From CAVRCA01 sp963719345 (GTDB lineage Bacteria > Pseudomonadota > Alphaproteobacteria > Acetobacterales > Acetobacteraceae): a stretch of 64,000 bases of DNA. Under the pieces are notes generated by a model. It was given only the letters and a program-made list of their open reading frames with translations. It was not told the origin of the DNA and searched no databases. Made by a program: the position numbers and the translations under genes. This document shows positions 16,254-26,164 of this stretch, one piece after another (the first letter of the stretch is position 1; every line of letters begins with the position of its first letter). The stretch covers positions 62,001-126,000 of the forward strand of contig CAVRCA010000006.1 of assembly GCA_963719345.1 (NCBI GenBank), read 5' to 3'.

Positions 16254-17716
16254 TCGAGCTTGAACTCTGCCTGACACCGGAGAGCGCTGCACACCTGCCC
16301 CGCCTGCGTCGGATCAGCGCGTTGAAGACGGGGCGCTCGCGCAATCAGCCGATCCGGATCGTGTGGCACGACACGCCGGCCGCCGAAATGCTCGGGCGTG
16401 GCCTGGCGGTGGCCGAGCAGCGCGGCGTGTGGCGCATCGAGCAGGTCGGTCCCAACGGAGTCGCGTGGCCGCCCGGCACCCCGGATCGCGTGCTGGCGCA
16501 GGCGTCGAGCCCCGCCGCGCTGGACCCGCCGCCGCCCGCCTCCCTCATGCCGGTGGCCGCCTTCGATGGCCGCCTGATCGCGCTGGACCTCGCCCAAGAT
16601 GGCGCGCCGCTGTCGGTGCGTCTGCTGGACGGGGTGATGCGCGGCGTGACCGCCGAGCGGCGGGCCGCGCGGGTCCGCATCACCGGCGGCAAGAGCCCGA
16701 CCCTGGCTCTGGCGCTCGGACTTGCCGAGGAACTCGACGCCTCGATTGCCGGCTCGGCGCTGGCCAGCGAGGCGATCGCCGTGTCGCGCGCTGAATCGCC
16801 GTCCGCGCGGCGGCTGGGCGCGCCGGCGCTGCGGCCCGACCTGACCGTGGGCACGGCGTTCGAGCACGTCGTCGGGCACCTGACCGACGTGATGCTGCAC
16901 TGGGGACGGCTGATCGCGGCGGAAGCCGACACGCTCGAACCGGTTCACCAGATGCGGGTTGCGATGCGCCGGCTGCGTTCCGCGATCCCGCAATTCCGCC
17001 CGGCCGTGCAGTCCGACCTTCTCGAGGAGGCGCTCGCCGGCCTCAAGGCTTTGGCCGCCGTGCTCGGTCCGGCCCGGGACTGGGACGTGTTCTGCTCGCA
17101 GACCGGGCAAGCCGTCGGCGAGGCATTCGCCTCGGAGGCACCGGTCGGCAGGTTGCTGGCTGCCGCCGAGCGCCGGAAGGCCGAGCACTATCGCGCGCTC
17201 CGCGGGTTTCTCGGGAGCGCCGATTGCCGCAAGCTGATGATCCGGCTGTCCGCCCTGTCGCACCCGATTTCTGCGGATGCGCCATTGAGCCCCGAGCAGC
17301 GCGCCTTGCTGGACCAGCCGCTTGCCGATTTCGCGGTGGCGGCCCTGGACAAGCGCTGGCGACGGCTGCTCAAGGCCGGCGAAGACATCGAGGCGCTGCC
17401 GGCGATGGCGTTGCACGAGGTCAGGCTGCTCTGCAAACGGATGCGCTACCACGCCGAGTTCTTCGCCCCGCTGTGGCCCCGCAGCGGCGCGCGACGGCTC
17501 ATCCGTCGCCTCGCGGCGTTGCAGGAGGTATTGGGACTTCTCAACGACGAAGCGGTCGCCGCTGACCTGATGCGCGGGCTTGCCGTCCCCGGAGCGGATC
17601 GCGCGCTCGCGATCGGCGTCGTGCGCGGGTTCGTCGCCGGGCGGGGCGCTGGGCACGGGCAGGAGGTCGGACGCGCCTGGGACAAGGTGCGGCGCGCGGA
17701 CCCGTTCTGGCGCTGA
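16250..17716 (+). CDS. CHAD-domain protein with degenerate CYTH-like N-terminus
   Basis: About 488 residues. The C-terminal 290 residues are a CHAD domain: an alpha-helical, positively charged fold that binds polyphosphate. It shows VHQMRVAMRRLRSAIPQF, LGPARDWDVF, LHEVRLLCKRMRYHAEFF and LQEVLGLLNDEAVA. The first 190 residues resemble a CYTH/triphosphate-tunnel domain but keep only part of the ExExK signature (IELELCL, with Cys in place of Lys), so catalysis is doubtful. No ATG, GTG or TTG precedes the conserved start; CTG at 16250 would overlap the sixA stop (CTGA) and follows GGGAGA. The start is therefore unusual or uncertain. Confidence 0.82.
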   Translation: MIELELCLTPESAAHLPRLRRISALKTGRSRNQPIRIVWHDTPAAEMLGRGLAVAEQRGVWRIEQVGPNGVAWPPGTPDRVLAQASSPAALDPPPPASLMPVAAFDGRLIALDLAQDGAPLSVRLLDGVMRGVTAERRAARVRITGGKSPTLALALGLAEELDASIAGSALASEAIAVSRAESPSARRLGAPALRPDLTVGTAFEHVVGHLTDVMLHWGRLIAAEADTLEPVHQMRVAMRRLRSAIPQFRPAVQSDLLEEALAGLKALAAVLGPARDWDVFCSQTGQAVGEAFASEAPVGRLLAAAERRKAEHYRALRGFLGSADCRKLMIRLSALSHPISADAPLSPEQRALLDQPLADFAVAALDKRWRRLLKAGEDIEALPAMALHEVRLLCKRMRYHAEFFAPLWPRSGARRLIRRLAALQEVLGLLNDEAVAADLMRGLAVPGADRALAIGVVRGFVAGRGAGHGQEVGRAWDKVRRADPFWR

Positions 17717-17851
17717 CCGCCCATGCTGCGGGAGCGAAGGTTGCGTCCCGCGCAGGTCCACCATAATTTCCGAGCGCGCCACGTCCTTCGACCTGCATCG
17801 CCGAGGCTGAGCTGAGGGGCCGCGCACCCGCAGGAACAAGGACACGCACGC

Positions 17852-19153
17852 ATGAGCGGCACGGCCTCCAGGTCCGTCACCATCACGCTCGATGGGTCGA
17901 ACAAATCCATCAAGTTGCCCCTGATCGAGGGCACCCTCGGCCCGGAGGTCGCCGATATTCGCAAGCTGTATGCGGAGCTCGGCATTTTCACCTACGATCC
18001 CGGCTTCGGCGGCACCGCCTCTTGCCAGAGCAAGATCACCTACATCGACGGCGACCAGGGCATCCTGCTCTATCGCGGCTATCCGATCGAGCAACTGGCC
18101 GAGCACTCCTCGTTCCTTGAGGTCTGCTACCTGCTGCAGCACGGCGAACTGCCGAACCCGAAACAGAAGGAGGTCTTCGAGGAAGGCGTGCTGCGGCATA
18201 CCATGCTGCATGAGCAGGTCCGCGTGTTCTTCAACGGTTTCCGCCGTGATGCGCATCCGATGGCGGTGATGTGCGGCGTCGTCGGCGCGCTGTCGGCATT
18301 CTACCACGACAGCATGAACATCAATGACCCGGCGCAGCGCGAGATCAGCGCCTTCCGGCTGATCGCGAAAGTGCCGACGATCGCCGCATGGGCGCACAAG
18401 TACAACATCGGCCAGCCGTTCATGTATCCGCGCAACGATCTCTGGTACGCGGAGAATTTCCTCTACATGTTCAATGCGGTGCCGGCCGAGCCGTATCACG
18501 TCAATCCGATCCTGGCCCGGGCGATGGATCTCATCATGATCCTGCACGCCGATCACGAGCAGAACGCTTCGACCAGCACGGTGCGGCTCGCCGGCTCGAC
18601 GGGAGCAAACCCCTTTGCCTGCATCGCGGCGGGGATCGCCAGCCTCTGGGGGCCGGCGCATGGCGGCGCCAACGAGGCCGTGCTCAAGATGCTCACCGAG
18701 ATCGGCCACAAGGACAACATCAAAGAGTTCCTGGCCAACGTGAAGGACAAGAACAACCATGCGCGGCTGATGGGCTTCGGCCACCGCGTCTACAAGAACC
18801 ACGACCCGCGCGCCCGCATCATGCAGCGCACGTGTCACGAGGTGCTGGGCGAGCTTGGCATCGACGATCCGCTGCTCGACCTCGCCATGGAGATGGAGAA
18901 GATCGCGCTGAACGATCCCTATTTCGTCGATCGCAAGCTCTATCCGAATGTTGATTTCTATTCGGGCATCATCCTGCGGGCGATGGGGTTCCCGACCGAC
19001 ATGTTCACCGCCCTGTTCGCCGTCTCCCGCACCGTCGGCTGGATCAGCCAGTGGGAAGAGATGGTGAAAGACCCCGAGCAGCGGATCGGCCGTCCGCGGC
19101 AGATCTACACCGGTGCCAATGTCCGCGACTTCGTGCCGCTCGACCGGCGCTGA
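17852..19153 (+). CDS. gltA: Citrate synthase (TCA cycle)
   Basis: A 433-residue type II-like citrate synthase condensing oxaloacetate and acetyl-CoA. The catalytic residues are in LHADHEQNASTSTVRL (His), GFGHRVYKNHDPRA (His) and NVDFYSGIIL (Asp). The N-terminal beta domain (TITLDGSNKSIKLPLIEG, then FTYDPGF) is that of hexameric Gram-negative enzymes. The ATG at 17852 follows CAGGAACAAGGA. The 135-bp spacer upstream probably holds its promoter, but I cannot assign -35/-10 boxes. Base composition is closer to average than in neighbouring genes, as expected for a highly expressed gene. Probably monocistronic, ending in a hairpin. Confidence 0.97.
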   Translation: MSGTASRSVTITLDGSNKSIKLPLIEGTLGPEVADIRKLYAELGIFTYDPGFGGTASCQSKITYIDGDQGILLYRGYPIEQLAEHSSFLEVCYLLQHGELPNPKQKEVFEEGVLRHTMLHEQVRVFFNGFRRDAHPMAVMCGVVGALSAFYHDSMNINDPAQREISAFRLIAKVPTIAAWAHKYNIGQPFMYPRNDLWYAENFLYMFNAVPAEPYHVNPILARAMDLIMILHADHEQNASTSTVRLAGSTGANPFACIAAGIASLWGPAHGGANEAVLKMLTEIGHKDNIKEFLANVKDKNNHARLMGFGHRVYKNHDPRARIMQRTCHEVLGELGIDDPLLDLAMEMEKIALNDPYFVDRKLYPNVDFYSGIILRAMGFPTDMFTALFAVSRTVGWISQWEEMVKDPEQRIGRPRQIYTGANVRDFVPLDRR

Positions 19154-19183
19154 CAGAAACGGCAATTTTTCTGCCGGTAAGTC

Positions 19184-19210
19184 ACGGGGCGGCCGTTAGG
19201 CCCGCCCCGT
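19184..19210 (+). terminator. GC-rich hairpin after gltA
   Basis: ACGGGGCGGCC pairs with GGCCCGCCCCGT across a four-base GTTA loop, with one bulged base in an 11-12 bp stem, starting 30 bp after the gltA stop. There is no downstream T-run, so it may act as a Rho-assisted terminator or an mRNA-stabilising hairpin. Confidence 0.55.
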
Positions 19211-19751
19211 CGGCTTGCTGACGTGACGCGGCATCGGTTCCGGTCGCCACTGCCGGGCTGACCGGGCGGCGAACGATCCGATCGATCATTCGCCTTCTCC
19301 TCGCCGCTGACCGCTCGGCGGGGGTCGCCGGGCACGCGCCCGTTTTCTTTCTCCTCCGTTGCGAGGCAACGGCCGCCCGCGCCGGCCGGCACCCGTCCGC
19401 AACCCGCCGCATCGTCAACCCGTCACGCAATTTCACGGTGCGAAATTCCGCCGGCATGCGGCGGCCGCACGGCCCCGCTCCCCGACAAGCTCACATGCCC
19501 GATCAGACAACCTCCGGAAGAGATGCAAAGGATTGCAGAAATAGAATCCGATCACCCGCGAGCGGGCCGGCCCGCCGGGACGGTCGTTGCGCGCCCGCCA
19601 AACGCCCCAGCCATTCCCCGAGTTGGCCGGGGTGCCGCCTCACGAGGAGATCACGCGAGCGTTATCGACTTCTTTGCCGCCGCGCGATTTAGCCGTTATG
19701 CATACGACTTTAGGTTGAGTTGGCAGCCATTACTGCACACCTGGAGGCTTC
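19211..19751. other. 541-bp intergenic region between gltA and a hypothetical gene
   Basis: No convincing gene is visible. A near-perfect palindrome occupies 19269-19293 (GCGAACGATC, five bases, then GATCATTCGC), a possible operator. The last 100 bp are comparatively AT-rich (TTTAGCCGTTATGCATACGACTTTAGG) and probably contain the promoter of the gene at 19752, whose ATG is preceded by CTGGAGGCTTC. Short open frames here lack conserved or biased sequence and are not called. Confidence 0.5.
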
Positions 19752-20375
19752 ATGAACGAACCTTATCCTTCCCTCGACGCTGTGGTTCGTGCGCGGTTGA
19801 ACAGCTGGCCGCAGAGGCCGCCCGGGCTGGGCGCCGGTCGTCGCAAGGGAGCCTGGATGCGCGGGCGCCCGGCGGGCAACTTCCACAACCCGTTTCTGAA
19901 GCTGCCCGGCAGCGACCGTTTCCGCACCCTGCCGGACGGGTTGTGGCTCAACTTTGCCGGCACCCCGGTCGAGCCCTATGTCGACATCTTCGCGGTGGAA
20001 GCGTGCGGGACGTTGCAGAACCTGCTCGACAAGCGGTCGCGCTTCGCTCCCAGCACGCAGTCGTTGCTGGCGGTATGCCCGGTTCCGTGGCTGCTGGAGC
20101 CGGTCGCGGCGGGGGACGAGACGCCGCGCTGGCAACTGACGGGTTTGCTGCGCGCCGAACCCATCCAGCCCTTCATCCTTCCTGTCCGCGATCTGAAGGT
20201 GATGTACGGGCTGAAGGCGCGCCACTACGCGGTGGCGACGAGCACCCTGCCCCATCCGCACGAGTATTTCGTCCCCATGGACTCGCTCACCGCGGTCGAC
20301 GGGGACAAGGACCCGGCCTTGCAGGCCTTGGTGGCGCGTGCCTGCACGACGGGCAACTTCCTGACGTTGCCGTGA
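19752..20375 (+). CDS. Hypothetical protein
   Basis: A 207-residue protein that I do not recognise. It is probably cytosolic: no signal peptide, no membrane helix and a mixed alpha/beta composition. The N-terminal 45 residues are Arg/Pro-rich (WPQRPPGLGAGRRKGAWMRGR); the rest has a regular pattern of hydrophobic strands (LWLNFAGTPVEPYVDIFAVEAC, RWQLTGLLRAEPIQPFILP). A good GGAGG lies 6 bases before the ATG, and its codon use matches neighbours, so it is a real gene. It is convergent with the small gene at 20380, their stops being 4 bp apart. Confidence 0.68.
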   Translation: MNEPYPSLDAVVRARLNSWPQRPPGLGAGRRKGAWMRGRPAGNFHNPFLKLPGSDRFRTLPDGLWLNFAGTPVEPYVDIFAVEACGTLQNLLDKRSRFAPSTQSLLAVCPVPWLLEPVAAGDETPRWQLTGLLRAEPIQPFILPVRDLKVMYGLKARHYAVATSTLPHPHEYFVPMDSLTAVDGDKDPALQALVARACTTGNFLTLP

Positions 20376-20379
20376 CGGT

Positions 20380-20619
20380 TTAGTCGCAGGCGCAACCCGG
20401 CGTCGCGCCGCGGCGGTTCTGTACGACATGGTGGTCGATCCACTCCGCCACGAGCCGACGGGCCTCGTTCAGCGAGGCCTCCGGGTGGTGGATGCGATAC
20501 AGGGTGGTGCAGGCCTGGAAGGCCGACATGTCGTCGCTGCCCAGATGCCGCAGATCGCGATAGGCCGTCACGACCGCCCGCTCGCATCGCCGCCCGATCG
20601 CGGTCGCGCCGTCACCCAT
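20380..20619 (-). CDS. Small conserved-type hypothetical protein
   Basis: A 79-residue soluble protein, predicted mostly helical, ending in a Cys-containing tail (GCACD) that could bind metal. The middle stretch DDMSAFQACTTLYRIHHPEAS reads like a genuine coding sequence. The ATG at 20619 is preceded by AGAGGAA. It lies 106 bp downstream of the MFS transporter gene on the same strand and may be cotranscribed. I do not recognise the family. Alternative upstream starts would cross an AT-rich, non-coding-looking stretch. Confidence 0.55.
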   Translation of the reverse strand: MGDGATAIGRRCERAVVTAYRDLRHLGSDDMSAFQACTTLYRIHHPEASLNEARRLVAEWIDHHVVQNRRGATPGCACD

Positions 20620-20725
20620 CAGGGAATTTCCTCTAATTGCGAACAGTTCGCAGATTGAGCGCAACATTAGGGGGAGTGATCGGCGGAGACAAGCGGCTCC
20701 CGGCCCGCGGGCGCGAGGGCGGCGG

Positions 20726-22024
20726 CTATTCGGCCGCCAGGGTGGCGGGCGCTTTCTCGAGAGCGGTGTTGTGCTCGATGCAGAGGATCGCGATCGCACC
20801 GATGATCTGGGTGGTCGCGATGACGATCAGCCCGCCGCTGAAGCTGCCGGTCGCGTCCTTGATCCAGCCGGTCACGAACGGCCCGACGAAGCTCGCCATG
20901 TTGGCGATCGAGTTGATGTAGGCGATGCCGGCCGCCGCCGCGGCGCCGCTCAGGAAGGCGGTCGGCATCGACCAGAACACCGGCAGCACCGCAAAGGCGC
21001 CGAACGAGGCGAAGCAGAGCGCCAGCAGCCGCAGCATCGGCGCGTCCAGCATCGCGGCGGCGACCAGCCCGACGGCGGTGCACAGCAGCGCGATGCTGCA
21101 GTGGCTCCGCCGCTCCATGAGCCGGTCGGACCGGCGGCCATACCAGATCATGCCGACCGTTCCGACCACGAATGGGATGGCGGACACGAGGCCGGTCTGC
21201 GCGTTCGTCAAGCCGAACGCCTTGACGATCTGCGGCAGGAAGAAGGAGATCCCGGAAATCGAGTGGGCAATGGCGAATCCGGCGACACCGAACAGCAGGA
21301 CGCGCGGGTCGACGAGCACGCGCCAGACGCTCACATCATGCGCGGCGAGCCGCTGCTGGCGTTCGGCGGCCATGCGTCCGGTCAGCCAGTTCCGCTGCGC
21401 CGGCGCCAACCACTGCGCGTCCTTCGGATCATCGGTGAGGTAGAACAGCACCACGAAGCCCAGGATGATGGTCGGCAGCGCTTCGGCGAGGAAGATCCAC
21501 TGCCAGCCCTTCAGGCCGAGGCCGCCGTCGATGTAGAGCAGGAAGCCCGAAAGCGGTGCGCCGATCACCGCCGAAAGCGGGATGGCGGCCATGTAGAAGC
21601 CGATCATCCGGGCCCGGTAGGCCGCCGGAAAGAACAGCGTGAGATAGAACAGGATGCCGGGGAAAAACCCGGCTTCGGCGGCACCGAGCAGGAACCGGAT
21701 CACGTAGAAGCTGGTGTCGTTCCAGATGAACGCGGTCGCACCGGACAAGATGCCCCAGGTGAGCATGATCCGCGCGATCCAGCGCCGCGCACCCACCTTC
21801 ACCAGCACCAGGTTCGACGGCGTTTCGAGCAGGAAATACGGGATGAAGAAGATGCCCGCACCGAAACCGTAGACCGTGGCGCTGAACCCCAGATCCTTGT
21901 TCATCTGCAGCGCGGCGAAGCTGACGTTGACCCGGTCCAGGTAGCAGACGAGATAGCACGCGATCAGGAACGGCAGCAGCCGCCGCGTCACCCTTGCCAT
22001 GGTGCTCGCCTCGAGCGCATCCAT
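20726..22024 (-). CDS. MFS transporter, anion:cation symporter (ACS) family
   Basis: A 432-residue 12-helix permease. The ACS signature YLDRVNVSFAALQM follows helix 1, and RFLLGAAEAGFFPGILFYLT is the conserved helix 4. A cytoplasmic loop (DDPKDAQWLAPAQRNWL) separates the two halves. ACS members import organic anions such as galactonate, tartrate, 4-hydroxyphenylacetate or phthalate with protons; the substrate cannot be named. No metabolic gene is adjacent. The ATG at 22024 gives the standard N-terminus. It is divergent from the ndvB-like gene, with 350 bp between them. Confidence 0.9.
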   Translation of the reverse strand: MDALEASTMARVTRRLLPFLIACYLVCYLDRVNVSFAALQMNKDLGFSATVYGFGAGIFFIPYFLLETPSNLVLVKVGARRWIARIMLTWGILSGATAFIWNDTSFYVIRFLLGAAEAGFFPGILFYLTLFFPAAYRARMIGFYMAAIPLSAVIGAPLSGFLLYIDGGLGLKGWQWIFLAEALPTIILGFVVLFYLTDDPKDAQWLAPAQRNWLTGRMAAERQQRLAAHDVSVWRVLVDPRVLLFGVAGFAIAHSISGISFFLPQIVKAFGLTNAQTGLVSAIPFVVGTVGMIWYGRRSDRLMERRSHCSIALLCTAVGLVAAAMLDAPMLRLLALCFASFGAFAVLPVFWSMPTAFLSGAAAAAGIAYINSIANMASFVGPFVTGWIKDATGSFSGGLIVIATTQIIGAIAILCIEHNTALEKAPATLAAE

Positions 22025-22374
22025 GCCCGTCTCCCCCGAAGTTTTTCTTGGTTCTCTTGCCTTGGTGCGGCCGAGGCAGGGATTGCACGACTGCCACCGC
22101 CGGCGGCAGCGTCAGGGCATCACCCAACAGATGCAAGACAAATGTATGGCCGGCGAGCGGGCTGCCACCTCGCATGTGAGGACCCGTAAGCGCTCGTTTG
22201 GGCAAACGAAGCAGCACCGATCCGTATGCAGCATCTCCCGGCCACTGTGGCGCCGGAGTTCTAGGCAGAGCCACCCTTCTGCCATATTGAGGCCGGGGCC
22301 GCGCCGCACTGGGCTGCTTTCATCACCTGGAGCGTGGGCACCGTCGCCCCGCACGGAGCTCGACGAGAACCCCA
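22025..22374. other. 350-bp divergent spacer between the MFS gene and the ndvB-like gene
   Basis: It must hold promoters for both directions. I see no clear -35/-10 pair, long inverted repeat or RNA gene. The ATG of the transporter is preceded by GGGGGAGACGGGC (minus strand). Nothing else can be supported. Confidence 0.4.
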
Positions 22375-25072
22375 ATGACGACGTCAGCCTCGCCGCCCCG
22401 GGTCTCCCGGCCGCAACCCCGGCGCACGGCCTTTCACCCGACCACCCTGCTCGCCCTCCTGCTGTGCGCTCTGGCCTGCCTCGGTGTTTGGACCACGGTC
22501 GAACGCGCCACCCCGGTGCCCGACTACACCGGCGAGATCGGCGGTCTGGCGTTCTCGCCTTTCCAGCGCGGCCAAAGCCCCGAGACGCAACCTCTATCCG
22601 AGCCGCGAGCAGATCCACGCCGACCTGGTCCAAGTGGCGGCACTGAGCGGACGGGTGCGCACCTACACCGTCGCCGGCGTGCTGGGCGACATCCCCGAAC
22701 TCGCCGCCGACCTGCCGCTGCGGATTACGCTGGGCGCTTGGCTCGACGGCAACCGGGCCGGCAACGCGGCCGAGCTGCAGCGGCTCGCCGCCATCGTGCG
22801 CACCCACCGCAACGTCGACCGCGTGCTGGTCGGCAACGAGGCGCTGTTGCGCGGCGATGTCACCTCCGAGCAACTCGTCGCCGACATCAACCAGATCAAG
22901 CGCGCCGTGCATGTCCCGGTGTCGACCGCCGAGCCGTGGCACGTCTGGCTCGCCCATCCGGAACTCGCGCGGGCGGTCGACTACATCACCATCCACCTGC
23001 TGCCCGTACTGGGAGGGCCTGCCGGTGGATCAGGCGCTCGGGTTCATCCTCGACAAGCTCGATCAGGTGCAGGCGGCGTATCCCGGCAAGCACATCGTCA
23101 TCGGCGAGGTGGGCTGGCCGTCCGACGGCGTGACCGTCGGCGGCGCGGTGGCGAGCCGGACCAACCAGGCGCTGTTCTTGCGCAGATTTTCTGAACGTCG
23201 CTCGGCAGCGCGGGCTCGACTACTTCGTCATCGAGGCTTTCGATCAGCCCTGGAAGACCAGCTTCGAGGGCCGGGCGGCCGGCTACTGGGGCATCATGGA
23301 TCTCGACCGGCACGCCAAATGGGCGATGACCGGGCCGGTCGTCGAGACCCCGGCCTGGGGCGGCTGGGCGGCCGGCAGCGTCGCCGCGGCGCGTCCTGCT
23401 CGCCGGGCTCCTGCTCTCCCGCCGGCCGGACATCCGTCTGCCGGGCAAGCTGTGGTCGCCGGGCTGACGCAGGGTTTCGTCGCCAGCCTCGCCTGCGTGC
23501 TGCTGGCGATGAGCGGCAAGTATCTCGGCGGCTTTGCGGCCGGCGGTCTGGGTGCTGCTGGCCCTCGGACAGGCGATGCTGCTTCTGCTGCTCCTGGCGG
23601 ATAGCTTTGAGCTCGCCGAGACGGTGTGGGGCCGGGTGTGGCACCGCCGCTTCGAGCCGATCGCAGCGCCGCCCGGCGCACGGCTGCCGAAAGTCTCGAT
23701 CCATGTGCCGATCTGCAACGAGCCGCCGCAGATGGTGCGCCAGACGCTCGATGCGCTCGCCGATCTCGACTACCCGGATTTCGAGGTGCTTGTGATCGAC
23801 AACAACACCGTCGATCCGGCGCTTTGGGAACCGGTGGCCGAGCATTGCGCGCGGCTCGGCAGTCGCTTCCGCTTCTTCCACCTCGGTCGCTGGCCGGGGT
23901 TCAAGGCCGGCGCGCTCAATTTCGCGCTGCGCGAGACCGCACCCGATGCCGAGATCGATCGGCGTGCTGGACAGCGACTACGTGGTCGCGCCGGACTGGC
24001 TGCGCTGCATGGTGCCGGCCTTCGCCGACAGCCGGGTGGGCTTCGTGCAATCGCCGCAGGACTACCGCGACAACGATGGCTCCTTCTTCAAGCGCCTGAT
24101 GTTCTGGGAATACGCCGGGTTCTTCCATCTCGGCATGGTCACCCGCAACGAGCGCAACGCCATCATCCAGCACGGCACCATGACCCTGGTCCGCCGGACC
24201 GCGCTGGAGCAGGGCGGCGGCTGGGCGGAGTGGACGATCACCGAGGACGCCGAGTTGGGTCTGCGGCTGTTCCGCCAAGGTTGGCAGGCGCTCTACGCCA
24301 ACCGCAGCTTCGGGCAGGGCGTCATGCCGGACGATTTCGCAGCGTTGCGCAAGCAGCGCTTCCGCTGGGCGTATGGGGCGACGCAGATCGGCCGCGCCCA
24401 TGCCGGCGCGCTGCTCTCGCCGTTCAACCGGGACCTCACCCTCGGTCAGCGCTGGCATTTCGTGACCGGCTGGCTGCCGTGGGTGGGCGACGCCCTCGGG
24501 CTGCTGTTCCTGCTGATGGGCTTGGTGTGGTCGATCGGGCTGATCGCCGCGCCGATGCGCTTCGAGTTCCCGATCGTGCTGTTCATGCTGCCCTCAATCG
24601 GGCTGTTCGCCTGCAAGCTCGGCGCAGATTTTGGCTCTCTACCGCAACCGCGTGCCGTGCGGGCTCGGCGACCGGCTGGGTGCGGCGGTGGCCGGACTGG
24701 CGCTGAGCCACACCATCGGCAAGGCGGTCTGGAAGGGCTTGGTGATCCGCAGCGCGCCGTTCCTTCGCACCCAGAAGATGGACAACGCCCCGGCGCTGGT
24801 GCAGGGCCTGGTGATGGCGCGCGAGGAACTGCTGCTGCTCGTGCTGACCTGGGCCGCGATGGTCGGGGTTGCGGTCGCGCACCGGCTGGCGACCTGGGAG
24901 GGGACGCTCTGGTGCGTCGGTACTGCTCACTCAGTCGCTGCCCTACCTTGCCGCCGTCGGCACCTCGGTCATCGCGGCGCGGCCAGCCCGCCGCCGAGCC
25001 GGTCTCCCTGCCCCGGCGCAACAGTCCGGTCGACCGGCCTCCTTGGTCGCCCGGACCGGCGCGGGAGATTGA
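22375..25072 (+). pseudogene. ndvB: NdvB-like GH17-GT2 beta-glucan synthase, interrupted by about nine frameshifts
   Basis: Read across the breaks, this is a membrane fusion of about 890 residues. A signal-anchor helix precedes a GH17-like domain (GLAFSPFQRGQ, then YPSREQIHADL, VLVGNEALLRGD, VIGEVGWPSDG), then two helices and a GT2 domain (HVPICNEPPQM, GVLDSDYVVAPDW with DxD, TITEDAELGLRL, KQRFRWAYG as Q(R)xxRW) and a C-terminal membrane bundle. Pseudomonas NdvB has this architecture and makes cyclic or periplasmic beta-glucans. Frame breaks lie at about 22588, 23004, 23189, 23392, 23445, 23545, 23957, 24621 and 24919, nearly all single inserted bases. All catalytic motifs survive, so sequence error is more likely than decay. 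The C-terminal end is uncertain (25072 or 25112). Confidence 0.8.
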
Positions 25073-25157
25073 CGACGGCCGGCAACCGCCGCACGCGGCC
25101 GCTTGCATGTGACACGCCGGTCAGCATGTTGGCGAGGCAATTGGGGGGCGTGTGCCG

Positions 25158-25640
25158 ATGACAGGACGGGTTCCGTTGCTGGCGATCCTGCTCGGCGTCT
25201 TCGGCCTCGTGCCGTTCCTCGCCTGCGGTCTGATGGCGCTCAGCCCCGATCCTGTACAGAGCGCCCGGATGGAACTGGCGCTGCTGGCCTACGGGGCCGT
25301 CATCCTGTCCTTCCTCGGTGGTGTGCATTGGGGCTTCGCGTTGCTCACCCCCGCATCGACCCCGGCCCGGTTCGAACGCTTGCGCCTGGTGCTGGGCGTG
25401 CTCCCGGCCCTGGCGGGCTGGATCGCGGTGCTGCTGCCCCGCATCCTCGCCCCCTGGTCGGGACTGCTGCTGCTGATCGCTGCGTTCATCGCGACCGCGG
25501 TGGTGGAGCAGCAAGCCGAGCGCCACGGGCTGATGCCACGCGGCTACATCTGGCTGCGCTGGGCTCTGACAATCGCGGTCTCGGCCATCCTCATTACGGT
25601 ATTCACGCTCCGTCTCTTGGGGCAAAGCCTGAATTATTAG
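25158..25640 (+). CDS. DUF3429 family membrane protein
   Basis: A 160-residue protein with about five transmembrane helices, of the DUF3429 family found in many proteobacteria. The conserved signature LSFLGGVHWGFAL after helix 2 and the PRGYIWLRWALT segment before the last helix fit the family, whose function is unknown. Two starts are possible: GTG at 25152 and ATG at 25158, both behind a GGGGGG run. The ATG gives better spacing. It lies 85 bp after the glucan synthase on the same strand, so cotranscription is possible. Confidence 0.8.
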   Translation: MTGRVPLLAILLGVFGLVPFLACGLMALSPDPVQSARMELALLAYGAVILSFLGGVHWGFALLTPASTPARFERLRLVLGVLPALAGWIAVLLPRILAPWSGLLLLIAAFIATAVVEQQAERHGLMPRGYIWLRWALTIAVSAILITVFTLRLLGQSLNY

Positions 25641-25706
25641 ATTTCTCTCGCATTTACGACACGTCTGTGGTTGTTAAGAGGTCGTCAACCAACCGGAACG
25701 TCGCCA

Positions 25707-26039
25707 ATGTCGGAAAGCACCGCCCAGATCATCGCCTTTCCGCGATCCGACCGCCTACCGCCCGAGCTCGAGACGGCGACCGCTGCCGGGCCGAACGCCA
25801 CTGCCAATCCGCTGGAGGCCGCGCTGGCACGTCTGAGGGCGGCGCTCGAGGAGCAACAGCGTGCCGTCGCCTTGTGGCGCGACCGGATCGATGAACTGCG
25901 CGGGGCGACACACATCTTGGAGGCCAACATCGTCGGCTTCAGCACCCGGCTTCATGCCGTTCAAAGCGGCTTGGCCGGCCTGCAGCGGCACGCGCAGCTT
26001 CTCCAGCACTGGGCGACCAACCACTCCGCCACCCCCTGA
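25707..26039 (+). CDS. Small coiled-coil hypothetical protein
   Basis: A 110-residue soluble protein. The N-terminus (MSESTAQIIAFPRSDRLP) resembles the short IIxFP peptides at the start of several alphaproteobacterial cytosolic proteins. Residues 35-105 form a long amphipathic helix with heptad-like Leu/Ala spacing (LEAALARLRAALEEQQRAVA, later LHAVQSGLAGLQRHAQLL), probably a dimeric coiled coil. The AT-rich spacer before it (25641-25706) could hold a promoter. I do not recognise the family. Codon bias supports a real gene. Confidence 0.6.
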   Translation: MSESTAQIIAFPRSDRLPPELETATAAGPNATANPLEAALARLRAALEEQQRAVALWRDRIDELRGATHILEANIVGFSTRLHAVQSGLAGLQRHAQLLQHWATNHSATP

Positions 26040-26164
26040 TCGGCTTGGGTCCACGGCCAGTCGGGACGGTCTTCTACTCGGGGCCTGTTCTCTCGATTAG
26101 CTGCCGGGTAAGGGATTGGGTCCTAGCCTGCGGGCCTCTTTGCCCGGAGGCTCACCCGGCCGCC

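Noticed and set aside
16118..19165. Very long open frame on the minus strand (over 1000 codons) opposite sixA, CHAD and gltA
   Set aside because: It mirrors codon bias of the plus-strand genes, is rich in Arg/Gly/His, has no recognisable domain, and the opposite strand carries well-known proteins.
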